The position numbers and the translations under genes are program-made. Below, piece by piece: positions 1 to 11,790 of a stretch of 64,000 nucleotides of DNA (its first letter is position 1; every line of letters starts with the position of its first letter). The DNA is from Dysidea avara (Eukaryota > Porifera > Demospongiae > Dictyoceratida > Dysideidae). Location of the stretch: the NCBI RefSeq assembly GCF_963678975.1, contig NC_089285.1:8790694-8854693 (forward strand), in the 5' to 3' direction. The notes under the pieces were generated by a model, which saw only the letters and a program-made list of their open reading frames with translations, had not been told where the DNA came from and did not search any database.

Positions 1-83
1 ATGTAACTGTAACTAAATAGTTCAGTTGCAAGTAATATGTAATATGTAACTAGTTACTTTTACAAAGTAACTTGCCCAACACT
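1..83 (-). mobile_element. End of a hAT-type non-autonomous element
   Basis: Read on the minus strand, this stretch begins with CAGTGTTGGGCAAGTTAC and continues with alternating AGTAACTAGTTAC-like sequence. That is the look of hAT terminal inverted repeats with subterminal repeats. It abuts the hAT transposase remnant on its right and runs off the left edge of the window, so its other end and target duplication cannot be seen. Confidence 0.5.
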
Positions 84-1294
84 GGTGGGGATCCACATAA
101 CAAATGGTGGCACGGATAGTTGAACAACATCAGGCCATATGTGCAGTGCTTGCAGAAGATAGGAAGCACTGGAACAAGATGCCCAGTGAGAATGAATTTG
201 CCAATCTTGAAGACATGAATTTACAGATGCATTATCAGGAGAAAAACATGTCACAATTTCAGCAGTTCGTCCTCTCCTTGATCACATTTTGAAGACAATT
301 GTGGATGTGAAACCTAGTGACAGACCAATTGTAGAACAGATAAAAGAAAAAATTTGGGAGGATCTCTCAGATCGTTACAGCGGACTCACAGAAACATTAT
401 TAGATAAATGCAGTTTTCTTGATCCAAGATTTCGTTGCAAGTTTGTTGTAGACAGAGAAGAAGTACTTTACCAGATAAAAGAAGAGGCAGTTTTACCAGA
501 TAAAAGAAGACGCAGTTTCAAAGTTAGAAAGTTTGTTGCCACCACGACCTCCACCAACAGATCCAGCTGTAGAAACAGAGTCTACAGAACAAGTTGTGAA
601 GAAGAAGAAACTTAAAGGACTTAGTGCAATTTTACAGCATTGTGTGAAGCCAGTTGGTGAAGAAGACTTGTCTTGTGAAGAGAAAGTGGAGAAGGAAATA
701 AGGAGATACGAGGAGTATCCACCAGTACACATTGACACTGATCCACTACACTGGTGGGAACATGAGAAACAGAAGTTTCCAGCCTTGCAATACTTGGCCC
801 GCAAATATTTGTGTATTTGTGGGACAAGCGTTCCATCAGAGCGATTGTTTAGTAAGGGAGGAAATATTGTCAACACCCAGCGCAACAGACTTTCAGCAGA
901 AAACGTGATTATGTAATCTTTTTATCTAAAAACATGTCTTAGACTTTTGACGTTATACCCATGATTATGTATGTAGACAACATGTTGTGCATTACTAAAT
1001 AAGTGTGTTTTGTAGTGTACTCTGTCTGTAAGTTGTTTATTCAGTGATGATAAATGATCATAATTTCACTTTGTTCCATTATATCATTCTAAAATGAAAG
1101 TACAAAAAGTAATAATAGTACATATATACAATACAACTATTATGTGCTACTATAATGGTGTTACATGTACTTTGTGAGAGCCATTTACTCATTGATCTTT
1201 AATAATTACAGTACTATGGTAAATATCACAATAACCGTGATATTTCCCCTCACAATAATCGTGGAGTTACTTTTTTGATACCGCCCAACTCTAG
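84..1294 (+). mobile_element. hAT transposase remnant (C-terminal half), plus strand
   Basis: Three overlapping frames (104-292, 289-615, 533-916) carry successive parts of a hAT transposase. They end in the dimerisation domain at about 710-910: the LHWWEHEKQKFPAL block, then CGTSVPSERLFSKGG. This domain lets hAT transposases multimerise. The frame changes near 290 and 535-600 mean it is inactive as it stands. After the stop at 914-916 come about 290 bp of 3' untranslated sequence, then a hAT-like terminus at about 1270-1294, which reads CTAGAGTTGGGCGGTATC on the minus strand. The N-terminal half is outside the window or lost. The copy appears inserted in the opposite-strand hAT remnant to its right. 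Confidence 0.7.
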
Positions 1295-2596
1295 TCAAAT
1301 CCAGTTGATGTGAAGGTAGCTGAATGACTGACTTCTCTGTGGCATAAACAGCTAATGCCATTTTCTGTTCAAGAATTCGCTGCATCATATACAAGGAAGA
1401 GTTCCATCTTGTTGGTTCATCCTGAATAAGCCGATGCTGTGGTAAGCCAAGGTTTTCCTGTATTTCCCTAAGGCGACTATAAACCAGACAAGAGTGACTG
1501 AAATGGCCAATTATTCTTCTGCAGGAAGCCAGTAAATCATTTACTGCTCTTTGATAAAGCACTCCATCATGTATAATCAACTGCAAGGTGTGTGCCAAAC
1601 AACCATAGTGAGAAAGGCCAGCATCATTCAAAGCTTTGACCATATTGGTCCCATTGTCTCTAAGCACCATGTGGATCTGATCTTCCTGGATTCCCCATTG
1701 TGTCAACATTTCCTGAAGCTTTCTATGTATTTGTTTCCCAGTGTGTGATCCTTCAAAAGATTGTGCATGTAAAACAGGACACCCTAACAGGGTGCCCAGT
1801 GTGCCATGAGACTCATCAAGGAGTTTACACTTAGGGTTGTGCTCCAGAGATCACTTGTGAAACTGAAAGGCGGTACACCTTTGAGTTGACTTTCTACTCC
1901 CTTTTTGCAATTCTCATGTAGCTGAGGCATAATTGTTTCAGTTATGTATCCACGAGACACACTCTCGTTGCAGTTAGTAACATTGCATATGGATCCTCCG
2001 TTACCTTGAAGTACTCCCAAATAGGTGATCGCCTCTTAGACATAGCTATTTAGCTAATTGTCATTTCCTCGTAGGTATCCAACACAACTCTTAAAAATGT
2101 ATTGATAATGGTAGGCACATTCTACTACTCCACGTAGCATCAACAGCTAAACCATAGTTACAGCCAGTGGAATTTCAATTAGCAGCTCATGTGAGTATTG
2201 TACGTATGGCTTTAAATAGAAGTAATTGCCAGGTTGGTGGACGGCTTATTAGTACACTTATCTGAGAACTTACCAGAGTTTAAGCAATGTTAGTACAGTA
2301 ATATTAAGTATACTAGCTTATAGTTTGTTAACAGGTTTATTTTATATAAAAATGTAATTAATGATACTGAATGTATTAATGAGCCTTGCCGGCCCAGGCT
2401 ATATAGAATCTTCGCCCCAGCTGGATCTTCTTGAGGTAGCTGCTTGTTGAGAGAATATACATGGGTAAAAGGTAAATTATATATCACGTGATCAATATCA
2501 GCTATATCGGTAGTCACTTATCCAATTCCAATATACGTAAATAATGGCCGATAAACTATTAACCGATAAGCCGATTAACGTATCGGTGCACCCCTA
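1295..2596 (-). mobile_element. hAT transposase remnant (ZBED-like), minus strand
   Basis: Minus-strand frames at 1784-2020 and 1295-1709 read as the middle of a hAT/ZBED transposase. FTSDLWSTT is the region around the first catalytic Asp. RDNGTNMVKA and CLAHTLQL follow, then QDEPTRWNSSLYMMQR, in the order usual for the family. Coding stops abruptly at about 1295, where the terminus of the plus-strand hAT begins. The right end at about 2560-2596 reads TAGGGGTGCACCGATA on the minus strand, a typical hAT terminus. About 550 bp between that terminus and the first coding block show no recognisable coding. Broken by a frame change and by the insertion. Confidence 0.7.
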
Positions 2597-2689
2597 AAAA
2601 TTACATTTAAAATAGGTACAGTAAATAATGTACCATTATTAAATTACTTCCATGCTCATTAAAACTTGTCGGGTTTGCAACCTACTTCA

Positions 2690-3361
2690 GACTTATGTCC
2701 ATTTATCGTAAAAATGAAAGAACTGCTTGTAAAATGCTGAACTCAATGGACATCAAATTCTTGTTCTTTGCACTGTAGATTTGATCATAGTGATGATGAA
2801 GCATTTCACATACCATCAAAACGATAGTACACTCCAACTTCTTCAAAGACTTCATTACTTGTTGTGTTTGTCTCAGTTGTATAACTTTGGCTTGACTGAA
2901 AAGACCTAATGTGTTCCATCAAAAAATTGCACATGGCAGTTGAAAAAGCCATCATCACTGGTCTACTTGCTGGTACTGGAGCCTTATGCTCCTTGCTGAA
3001 GCCCAGCCAAGCCTGCCTCAACTAACTAGCTCAGGATGACTGTCTTCTACTAAGTCAACGGCACTCACAGAGTACTGTTTACTGTAATAGGAGGCCCACT
3101 TTAAACCTTATTTGGGAATTCTTCTCTTTCTTGTAGTCCGAATAAAGCTGTGTGAACATGTTGTGATGGTAGTCAACCATTTCCTGTAACAAGTGCTTCG
3201 ATTCACACAACTTGTTCACTAAAGTTGCCAGGGAGCCATCAAAACACTGTTTGCGTAGAGCAGTGACAACTTCGCCTACAAGAACATTCATGTCCATAGC
3301 TCTAATGGAGGCTTGCAGTGTCTTCCTTGTGCTTTTACTCATAGTCTTCGCTTGATGCTTT
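2690..3361 (-). pseudogene. Unrecognised gene, 3' part, interrupted by the gypsy element
   Basis: Two minus-strand blocks look like genuine coding. The block at 3079-3357 is a Lys/Leu-rich helical segment (MSKSTRKTLQASIRAMDMNV, then LVNKLCESKHLLQEMVDYHH). The block at 2720-3021 contains RQAWLGFSKEHKAPVPASRP and VGVYYRFDGM. Between them a short intron-like stretch and at least one frame change occur. I do not recognise a named domain; the FSKEHKAPVPASRP/YYRF combination recalls uncharacterised multi-copy sponge and cnidarian proteins. The reading frame runs straight up to the start of the gypsy LTR at 3362 and a small further piece lies beyond that element at 7276-7345, so the retroelement landed in an exon. 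Confidence 0.4.
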
Positions 3362-3518
3362 TGTAACAGAGTAACAGATTTTATGGCAACCTTATTTTTG
3401 TATATTGTAATTAGTCCTATAAAGATCATTGACACCTTGACGTGTAAAATGCACACAATATATAAGCATGCATTGTTCTTATTGTAATTGCCACATGGTA
3501 CTAGTCATCGTTGTCACA
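3362..3518 (+). repeat. 5' LTR of the gypsy fossil
   Basis: Begins TGTAACAGAGTAACAG and ends TCACA. It matches 7105-7275 nearly base for base except for a small indel near its 3' end. Confidence 0.85.
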
Positions 3519-3744
3519 CTGGCGTAGTCGGCACTACCTAACTGAGAGTGTATACGGGTCTACGACAATCCAGTAATGGAATTTTGTAACCCCAGGCTTG
3601 AGGCTGTGGTACCGTGGCGAATTTAATTAACGGTACCCAACTAGCTAAGTAGGAGTGTGTCTTCTTAAAAGTGAAGCCTGGGAACATGTAAAGTCTGGGA
3701 ACATGTAAAATCTGGGAACATGTAAAGTCTGAGGCCAATAAGCT

Positions 3745-3799
3745 TGAAATATACACACTCGCACTCGGGCTGCGCCCTCGTGCTCGTGTGTATATTTCA
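3745..3799. repeat. 55-bp imperfect palindrome with GGGCTGCGCCC core
   Basis: TGAAATATACACAC at the left is mirrored by GTGTGTATATTTCA at the right, around the core CTCGGGCTGCGCCCTCG. The DNA or its RNA would fold into one hairpin. It lies inside the internal region of the gypsy fossil, just before the protease tail. A related core occurs at 36013-36078. Confidence 0.7.
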
Positions 3800-6700
3800 G
3801 GCACAAGGCTCAGCAACTATTCAATTAACAATTACAGGGGTTAAATTTCAGCATAAGTTTATTGTGGATGACCAAATTACAGCTGATGCAATATTGGGGC
3901 TAGACTTTTTGGAAGCAAATAAATGCGTGCTAAACCTTGCCAAGGGAGAATTGTCTATAGATGAGAAAATAGTTCCACTTTCATCACATTCTAGCGTTGG
4001 GACAGTGGGGTGTGCTAAGGTTACAATGATGGATACAGTAACCGTTCCTGCTGGCAGTGAACTTGAGATCATGGGTCATGTACACTCAGATGTACAGGGA
4101 ACATGGTTGGTGGAAAGCGATGACACCAATACATTACCTGTCTGTGTAGCTAGGGCATTAGTATCAAACCAGGGTGATACTGTGCCACTGAGGGTTGTGA
4201 ACACAGGCTTAACACCAGCAACTCTATATAGAAAGAGCAGAATTGCTATCGCTGAACTAACAAATGACTCCAACATATGTAGCACCACAAGAAGTGAAGA
4301 CTGTACACCTTCACAGGGATCTATTCACAACAATGAATTGCCACTAGCACACCCCCTTCCTGATGACATCACTAATGCTGAGAAAGAACAATTCGTAGCC
4401 TTGTTCTCACATTACACTGATGTAGTAGTTATTAATCCTGAGGAGTTAGGACGAACGAGTATTTTACAACACAACATAAACACAGGTACCTCACCACCAA
4501 TCAGCCAGCCGGCAAGAAGAGTACCACTCCCCCGCCGTGACACTGTACACCAACTTTTACAGGAAATGACAGATAAGGGAATAATCTCACCATCCAAGAG
4601 TCCATGGGCTTCTCCGATTGTCCTCGTCAAGAAAAGGATGGTACTACACGTTTTTGTGTAGATTATAAGAAGGTAAATAACACAACAACCAAAGATGCTT
4701 ACCCACTCCCCAGGGTAGATGACACGCTGGACACCCTAGCAGGGTCGGTTTGGTTCTCAACATTAGACCTGAAAAGTGGCTATTGGCAAGTTCAGATAGC
4801 ACCAGAAGACCGTGCAAAAACTGCATTCTGTACTCAGGAAGGCCTCTTTGAGTTCAATGTAATGCCCTTTGGGCTTTGTAACACTCCAGCCACTTTTCAG
4901 CATCTAGTGGATTCTGTACTAGCCAGACTTCAATGGTCATCTAGCCTTGTTTACCTTGATATCCTTCCAAGACATTGAAAGTGAAAGAATGGCCCAAGCC
5001 CACTTCAGTTCAGGAAGTACAGCAATTCCTTGGTCTGGCAAATTACTATAGACGCTTTGTGAAGGATTTTGCTGCTGTTGCAAGACCATTGCACCAATTG
5101 ACTGAGAAGAAGGCCCCTTTTAAGTGGACTGAATAGTGTGAAGATGCATTTACAACATTGAAGATACATCTTACCTTTGCACCAACATTGGCCCTTCCAG
5201 ACTGGTCACAGCAGTTCATTGTTGATACTGATGCAAGTGACACTGGGATAGGAGCAGTGTTTTCCCAAATACATACAGGTTGGGGCTGAACATGTAACTT
5301 GCTATGCAAGTCGTACCCTCATAAGGTCGGAGAGAAATTATTGTGTGACCAGGAAAGAGCTCTTAGCAGTGGTGTATTTTCTCTAGCACTTCCGGCAATA
5401 TCTTCACAGTGGTCCATTCACCCTCCAAACGGATCGTGGGGCTTTGGCATGGCTCCAGCAGTTTAAAGAGCCAGAAGGGCAGCTCGCACGATGGCTGGAA
5501 AAGTTGCAGGAGTACCATTTTACTATTATTCATCGCCCAGGCCGAAAGCACACTAATGCAGATTCCCTCTCACGTTATCCATGTCGACAGTGTGGCAGAG
5601 AATCCCATCTTACCGAACAAGTGATCTCAACTATTGCAGCAAGTGAGATTATCTGTGGTTACTCTTCTGAGGATATGCATGATTTCCAACAATAGAAGCA
5701 AATCATTGACCCAGATCTAGCTAAAGGTCAAAGCTTGGAATATCGTCGATTCCTACAGTGGGACCAGCTGATTGTGCACAACAGAGTACTGTGGAGGTGC
5801 TATATGCACCCAACAAGTGGAACTTTTTGAAAACAGCTAGTAGTACCAACCAACCTGTGCACTAAAGTGCTACGTGCAACTCACCAAGGGGCTTGTGGGG
5901 GTCATTTAGGTCAAGATAAGTGCCTTAACAAACTGAAGGAGCGTTTCTACTGGCCTTGCCATTACACAGACGTCTGTAACTGGTGTCAAGCATGCCCCAC
6001 ATGTGCCACACGTAAAACACCAGCTCCACGACAACGTGCAGCTCTTGGGACTATTTCAGCTGGATACCCTACCCAGATAATGGCAGTTGATTTACTAGGA
6101 CCATTGACAGAGAGTGAAGAGGGGAATTCATATATAATGGTGGTTGGAGATTACTTCACTTGATGGATGGAAGCTTTCCCAATTACCAACCAAGAAGCAG
6201 CCACAGTAGCAGAGAAGCTTGTTAATGAGGTATTTATGCAATTTTCCATCCCAGAGCAACTACACTCTGACCAAGGCCGTCAATTTGAATCAAAGCTTAT
6301 TGCAGAAATTTGTCATTTATTGAACATTGAAAAGACAAGAACAACACCATACCATCCACAAAGTGATGGCCTAGTAGAGAGAATTAATAGGACTCTGCTT
6401 GATATGCTCTCAACACGTGCCAAGGACCATCCTTTCGAGTGGGAAAATTATATTCGGAAAGTGTGTATGGCATACAATAGCAGTGTGCAAGCTTCCACTG
6501 GTCATACGCCGTTCTATCTGATGTTTGGCCGGCAGGCACGCTTACCACTTGATGTAATGTATGAGACTAGTCCACCTTCACCTGCAAATTCTACCCCTGG
6601 AGAATATGCTGTAGCACTCCAAAAGCAATTGAGAACTGTTTATGACCTGGTCAGAGAGAAAGCATCTAAGGCACACCTTCGGCAGAGACAGCCACACAAA

Positions 6701-7104
6701 CTTGGTGACTTAGTCTGGCTACACTCTGCAGTCACGAAGAAAGGTTCCAGAAGCAAATTACAGCATCAGTGGACTGGTCCCTTTAAGGTAGTCAAGAAGT
6801 TGTCAAATGCCACCCGATAATACAGCAAGACAGCAGACATCCTCACAGCTAAACACACCTACACTTACCTCTGGACATGTGTTTGGTGAAAATCTAGAAC
6901 TGGTTCCTGCTGATGATGACAACGTACAAACTCCAATTGTGAACACTCCTTCATCTGAAAACAATTAAAGACCAGAAGTAGTTACTACTCTGACACCACC
7001 ACGCTGGTATTCTGATAGAACAAGACATCCACCTATACGTTATGATGATTATCTACGACACTAGTTCCTGGACTGTGGGCAGTCCACTTGAAAGAGGGGG
7101 ATAG

Positions 7105-7275
7105 TGTAACAGAGTAACAGATTTTATGGTAACCTTATTTTTGTATATTGTAATTAGTCCTATAAAGATCATTGACACCTTCACGTGTAAAATGCACACA
7201 ATATATAAGCATGCATTGTTCTTAATAATGAACAGCTTTAATTGTTGCCACATGGTACTAGTCATTGTTATCACA
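7105..7275 (+). repeat. 3' LTR of the gypsy fossil
   Basis: Begins TGTAACAGAGTAACAG directly after the purine tract and ends TCACA. It is a near-identical partner of 3362-3518. Confidence 0.85.
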
Positions 7276-7345
7276 CTTTTTCTTAGGCTTTGACTCTTCA
7301 CTCTCCGCTGTAGCATTCTTTTCTCTATAGTCACGTTGTCCAATC
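7276..7345 (-). pseudogene. Small upstream piece of the gene interrupted by the gypsy element
   Basis: On the minus strand this reads as Lys/Glu-rich sequence (REKNATAESEESKP) that ends at the retroelement junction. The segment resumes on the other side at 3361 in the same orientation. It is too short to identify. Confidence 0.35.
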
Positions 7346-8941
7346 ACGAGATCACTACACAAAAAATATAGTATCGATACTGGTGCTAATTCATGTGCTG
7401 CCATCTTAACCACACCTTTGAACCAATTAATGTGTCTAGCCAGAATCCATTCTTATGGTGTGCTCATTTTACACAGACCTATTCAACATTAGACGCTCTC
7501 CCTCCCTTTTACTATTAACTCTTGATACAACTATATACTATATCCAGTGTAGCCATTTAGCGGAATCCTAGTGCAATTGATGTATAATTGAAGGAACCAC
7601 TGCAAGGAAATCTGGCAGTGGACGTGCACACTGTAAAATTTGAAGACATTTGCAACACCAGCTAGTGGCTAGTACAAGATTTATACTAATGTTGATTGTT
7701 TAATTGTTTTGTGTAATGCTTGATTAAGACTACAGTACAATAGTATTGGTTCTCTGTCTGAGTGTAAGTAGAGTAGAAGAAGAACAGTGACAGCAGCTGC
7801 CATCATCGAAGGCCAGATGCAGAAGGTGACAAGATGACAGCCACATCCTTCTAATGGGTATGGGCTATCACTTCAGCTTAATGACAATACTTCGATGCAG
7901 GACTGCACTAGGGTGAACTTTAGAGGCAGCACTTACTAGCAGCTCATACAGGGCACCAGTAAACAGAAGCAGCTGGAGTTTATATTAGTGACAAATTTGC
8001 TGAAGTGGTCTCAGTTGTTGGAGACCCACAGTTGTCTTTGTATCAAGGCAAAGTATCCGCAAAAGGCCATGTTTGGGCTGTCATCAGTATGAAAGGGAAA
8101 ACTGGTATCACAACTTTGTGAAAGTATAAAAGGATGCAACATGGCAGTTAACTGTTAGAACTATACATAATTTAAGCCCAGTTTACGTCCATATCTTGGA
8201 AAACACAATTTTGCCCTTCATGTGAGGGGTCTAAATGAGGTATATACAGGATAATGATTCCAAGCATGTCAAAATTTAGCTATGCAATTCTTTCCTGACA
8301 ATGGAATCAACTGGTGGAAGATACCTCCAGAATTGCCAGACTGAATTAAACCCAAGGTTGTACAAAGGCACTTTTGGGCTTGGTTATACCTGCCCAAGGT
8401 GCTATGAAGGTATTGTAAGGATGGTTTTAGGTGACCAGAAGACCCCAAACCTTTATGATCCCTACAGTACCATCATACTCTATCATTAGCTCTTAGACGT
8501 ACGCTAAAGCATGTAAATTCACTAAGCATGTAATACTGAACACTTACCAACCTATAATACCCTTAATTTTTAATTGAAGGGACGGCTGAACCAGACTAAG
8601 TTTTGATGTAAAGATACTCACTGCAAAAATGTTAGGTTTACATACAGAAGGTATTTGGAAATAGTCCATGTAAACATGCTGTGTTCACGTTTTGACCAAG
8701 TACCCCACCCAAAGTTAGAAAGTTTCCAAGATAGTGGCTAAGAAGCAAGCCAGCTTATCTATAAGCCAGATGTGGCTAATTAACTAGTATTTGTTTTATC
8801 CCTAGCTTATTTTTATTCATAAAGTCATGTACAGTTAGACTCAGGAATCCAGGCAAAATAGTTTGCAACAACGTAATAAATAATCCAAGGAAACAATCAA
8901 GTTACCACCTTAAGAATTATACCTGAAAGGCCAACTTCACC
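7346..8941. other. No gene recognised
   Basis: About 1.6 kb with no open frame longer than 62 codons and no recognisable domain, TIR or tandem repeat. It could be intron, 3' untranslated sequence or old repeat. Confidence 0.5.
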
Positions 8942-8950
8942 CGCACACAC

Positions 8951-9001
<51 letters not shown>
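8942..9001. repeat. (AC)n microsatellite
   Basis: About 60 bases of almost uninterrupted CA dinucleotides with two CG interruptions near the left end. Confidence 0.95.
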
Positions 9002-9005
<4 letters not shown>

Positions 9006-9599
9006 ATGATACATACACGTACACTTTGTCTCTACAACTATCTTCTGCTCTACTTCTTTGTAGGGTCTAGGACCCAGAGTAAAACATGTTGTGACCAAAT
9101 TCACTGTACTTATAACACAGGTATTTAGTTTGTTGGGAACACTAACAGTCACACGTGCATACACATTGCACTATAATAAACACCCAAATATAATTCAAAA
9201 ATAGACCATATCCACACTTACATCACATCATAAAAATGGTGACAATAGAGTGTGGACTTTGTACAGAGGGGACTGAGAGAGATAGAGTTTTGCTAAGAAC
9301 GTCTACATATTCAGCAGGGATGAGGTGAGGCATACCTACAATACAAATGCACACTACTTTGTATCCATGTGCAAGGTTAGGACTATTTTGTATTACCATA
9401 ACACAGTATTTATTGCTATTGCAGCCCCTACAGTATCACAGAAAGGGGTAGTCACTACCTGAACAAGATCAATGATTTTGATCAACGAAATTATATTTTG
9501 TGACTGCTTGATTTCGGGTAATGATGAAACTCGGAATGGAACGGAACAGAATCAATCGGGGCGCTTGCCAGTATAAAATCGTTTTAAACAAATTGTGCA
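9002..9599. other. No gene recognised
   Basis: Non-coding. It contains GGAATGGAAC...GGGGCGC at 9532-9566; a similar arrangement occurs at 27248-27270, so this may be part of an old interspersed repeat. Confidence 0.4.
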
Positions 9600-11790
9600 C
9601 TGAAGATCATTCAGCAGGTTGAACCAGTACAAGCATTTAATGCAGTTACTCAATTTTCAGAGCTATTTGCTGGCTTAGGCAGACTGACTGATAACTATAC
9701 TGTCAAGCTGACTGATGATGCCAAGCCATTTGCATTAACTACCCCCAGACGAGTTGCTGTACCACTGTTGCCAAAGGTAAAGGCTGAACTGGACCGAATG
9801 GAACGAATTGGAGTTATTTCCAAAGTTACAACTCCCACAGACTGGTGTGCTGGGATGGTAGTCGTGCCAAAACTGAGTGGAGCAGTCCGAATTTGTGTAG
9901 ACTTGACCAAGCTTAACCAAAGCGTGAAAAGAGCGTCATATCCTCCCATCAGTGGAGCAAGTACTAGCACAAATTGGAAATGCCAAAGTGTTCTCAAAAC
10001 TTGATGCCAATTCTGGCTTTTGGCAAATTGAACTTGCAGAAGAGTCTAAACTACTTACTACATTTATTACTCTCTACGGCCGTTTTTGTTTCAACCGCCT
10101 ACCCTTCGGCATCACCTCTGCACCTGAACATTTTCAGCGGAGAATGAGTGAAATTTACAAGGCCTTAAAGGAGTACTTTCCTGGTACATGTGAAATGGAA
10201 TAATTGAATCTCATCATTCTAAGACGGAAACGTTGCACTCAAAGTGGTAGCTCATCAAGATTCTTGGCTGAAAGTAAAGGGACTAATGGTTTGTGATCAG
10301 TTTCTATTTGAAAGGTAAGTCCGATTAAGTAGTCTTGGAATCTCTCACACGCCCATGTCACAGCTAGTGCCTCTTTTTCTATCTGGGAATATCTCTTTTC
10401 TGTGTCAGTGAGAGGTATAGAAATGAAAGCAATCAGACACAAGTTGCCATTTGGCTGTTGCTGTTGTAAAACTGCCCCCAATCCAAATGAGGAGGCATCA
10501 ACTGACACAGTAGTTGGATTGCTAGGATTGTAAAGGCCCAAAACTTGGCTGGATCCACCAACTACAACATCCAGAGCCTTTACTACCATCAACTTTACCA
10601 GAACATCCTTGGCAAAAAGTTGCCACAGATCTATTCGAATGGAACAGTTCTTCTTACCTCCTAGTGGAGGATTATTATTCACGTTACATGGAACTAGCCA
10701 AACTTACTTCAACAACATCAAATGTAGTGATCAAACATCTCAAGTCAATTTTTTCCAGACATGATCTGCCTCAAGTAGTTGTATCAGACAATGGTCCTCA
10801 ATACTTCACAGAGTTTGCTAAACAATATGATTTTACTCATATCACAAGCAGCCCTCAATTTCCTCAAGCAAATGGAGCTGCAGAACGTGCTGTACGCACA
10901 GTGAAAACCCTTCTGAGTAAGAGCAATGATCTGTACATGGCTATGCTAGCTTACCGTTCTACACCACTTGAAGATGGCTATACTCCAGCCCAACTCTTAA
11001 TGGGTAGACAACTTCGTACTCTGGTACCTACCACACAGCAACAATTGAAGCCGAAACTCCCTAATGGCCAAGATTTGAGAAAGAAAGAAACCCAGATCAA
11101 ACAAAGGCAGAAGCAAAACTTTGACTTGCGACACAAGGCTTCTGATCTCAAGCCTCTTAAAAAGGGAGATGAAATATGGCTTCCAGACAGAAAAGAGAAA
11201 GGAACTATTGTAAAACCTCAAGGCACTAGATCATACGTGGTAGAATCAGAAAACCAAAGTATGTATCGTAGAAACAGAAAAATGATACTACCAATGCCAT
11301 CTCAGAAAAAGAGTAATGTAGAAACACCAAAGGCTAATAGCAACAAGAGACTCTGATTGAAAACTAACAGTGATCATATTGCTCTTGTTTTTACTAGAGT
11401 CCACCCAGAACAAGAACAAGTTCAACCTGAACAAGTTCCAGAACCAGTCACAGTGAAACAGACCAGAAGTGGTCGCATTTCCAAACCACCAGATCATCTT
11501 GTCGAAACTGATGATTGAACTGAACTCTTTATTGTTCTGTTGTGTTTATACCCCAGAAGGGGAGATGTAGTATATGGTAGTTCTGTAGTGGTTTTGTAAG
11601 TATTGTAGTTATGTAGTAATAGCATTAGGCATGTGAACATTTGAATGGGCAATAAGCCATGAAACAAGATTCATGTATTATGATTGATGCATGGTTAGAT
11701 TAGCAATACCAGTGTACCTTGCACTAGTACAGTCATGACAGCAGAATTAATCCTTGCTGATAGAATACACTGTAACAACCCCTCAGTACA
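9600..11790 (+). mobile_element. Second Ty3/gypsy retrotransposon fossil, incomplete
   Basis: Plus-strand parts are a reverse transcriptase N-terminal region (VKAELDRMERIGVISKV, then FSKLDANSGFWQIELAEES and LPFGITSAPEHFQRRM), an integrase core (LPQVVVSDNGPQY, FPQANGAAERAVRT) and a Lys-rich integrase tail (10664-11356). An RNase H block lies between them at 10239-10640 on the minus strand (VSVDASSFGLGAVL, FQIETDHKPLVPLL). A purine tract (AGAAGGGGAGA, 11555-11565) precedes a probable 3' LTR starting TGTAGTATATGG at 11566; its right end, placed near 11790, is a guess. No 5' LTR or gag is visible. Broken and rearranged, clearly not intact. Confidence 0.75.

Larger units (their letters stand above)
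3362..7275 (+). mobile_element. Ty3/gypsy LTR retrotransposon fossil, both LTRs present
   Basis: A 3.9-kb element with an LTR at each end. The 5' LTR is followed by a TGGCG...CGGCAC stretch that could be a primer-binding site. A purine tract (AAAGAGGGGGA, 7091-7101) precedes the 3' LTR. Parts in order on the plus strand: tail of an aspartic protease region (ILGLDFLEANKC), reverse transcriptase (FCVDYKKVN, FSTLDLKSGYWQ, MPFGLCNTPATF), RNase H tail (IHRPGRKHTNADSLSR), integrase zinc finger and core (HSDQGRQFES, TPYHPQSDG), and a C-terminal QWTGPFKVVKK block. No gag region is recognisable. The LTRs differ at about four sites plus one small indel by eye, suggesting a fairly recent insertion. Broken, with several breaks. 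The flanks share CTTT, a possible target duplication. Confidence 0.85.

Noticed and set aside
8301-8489. 62-codon plus-strand frame
   Set aside because: Short, no motif, surrounded by non-coding sequence; length is within chance expectation.
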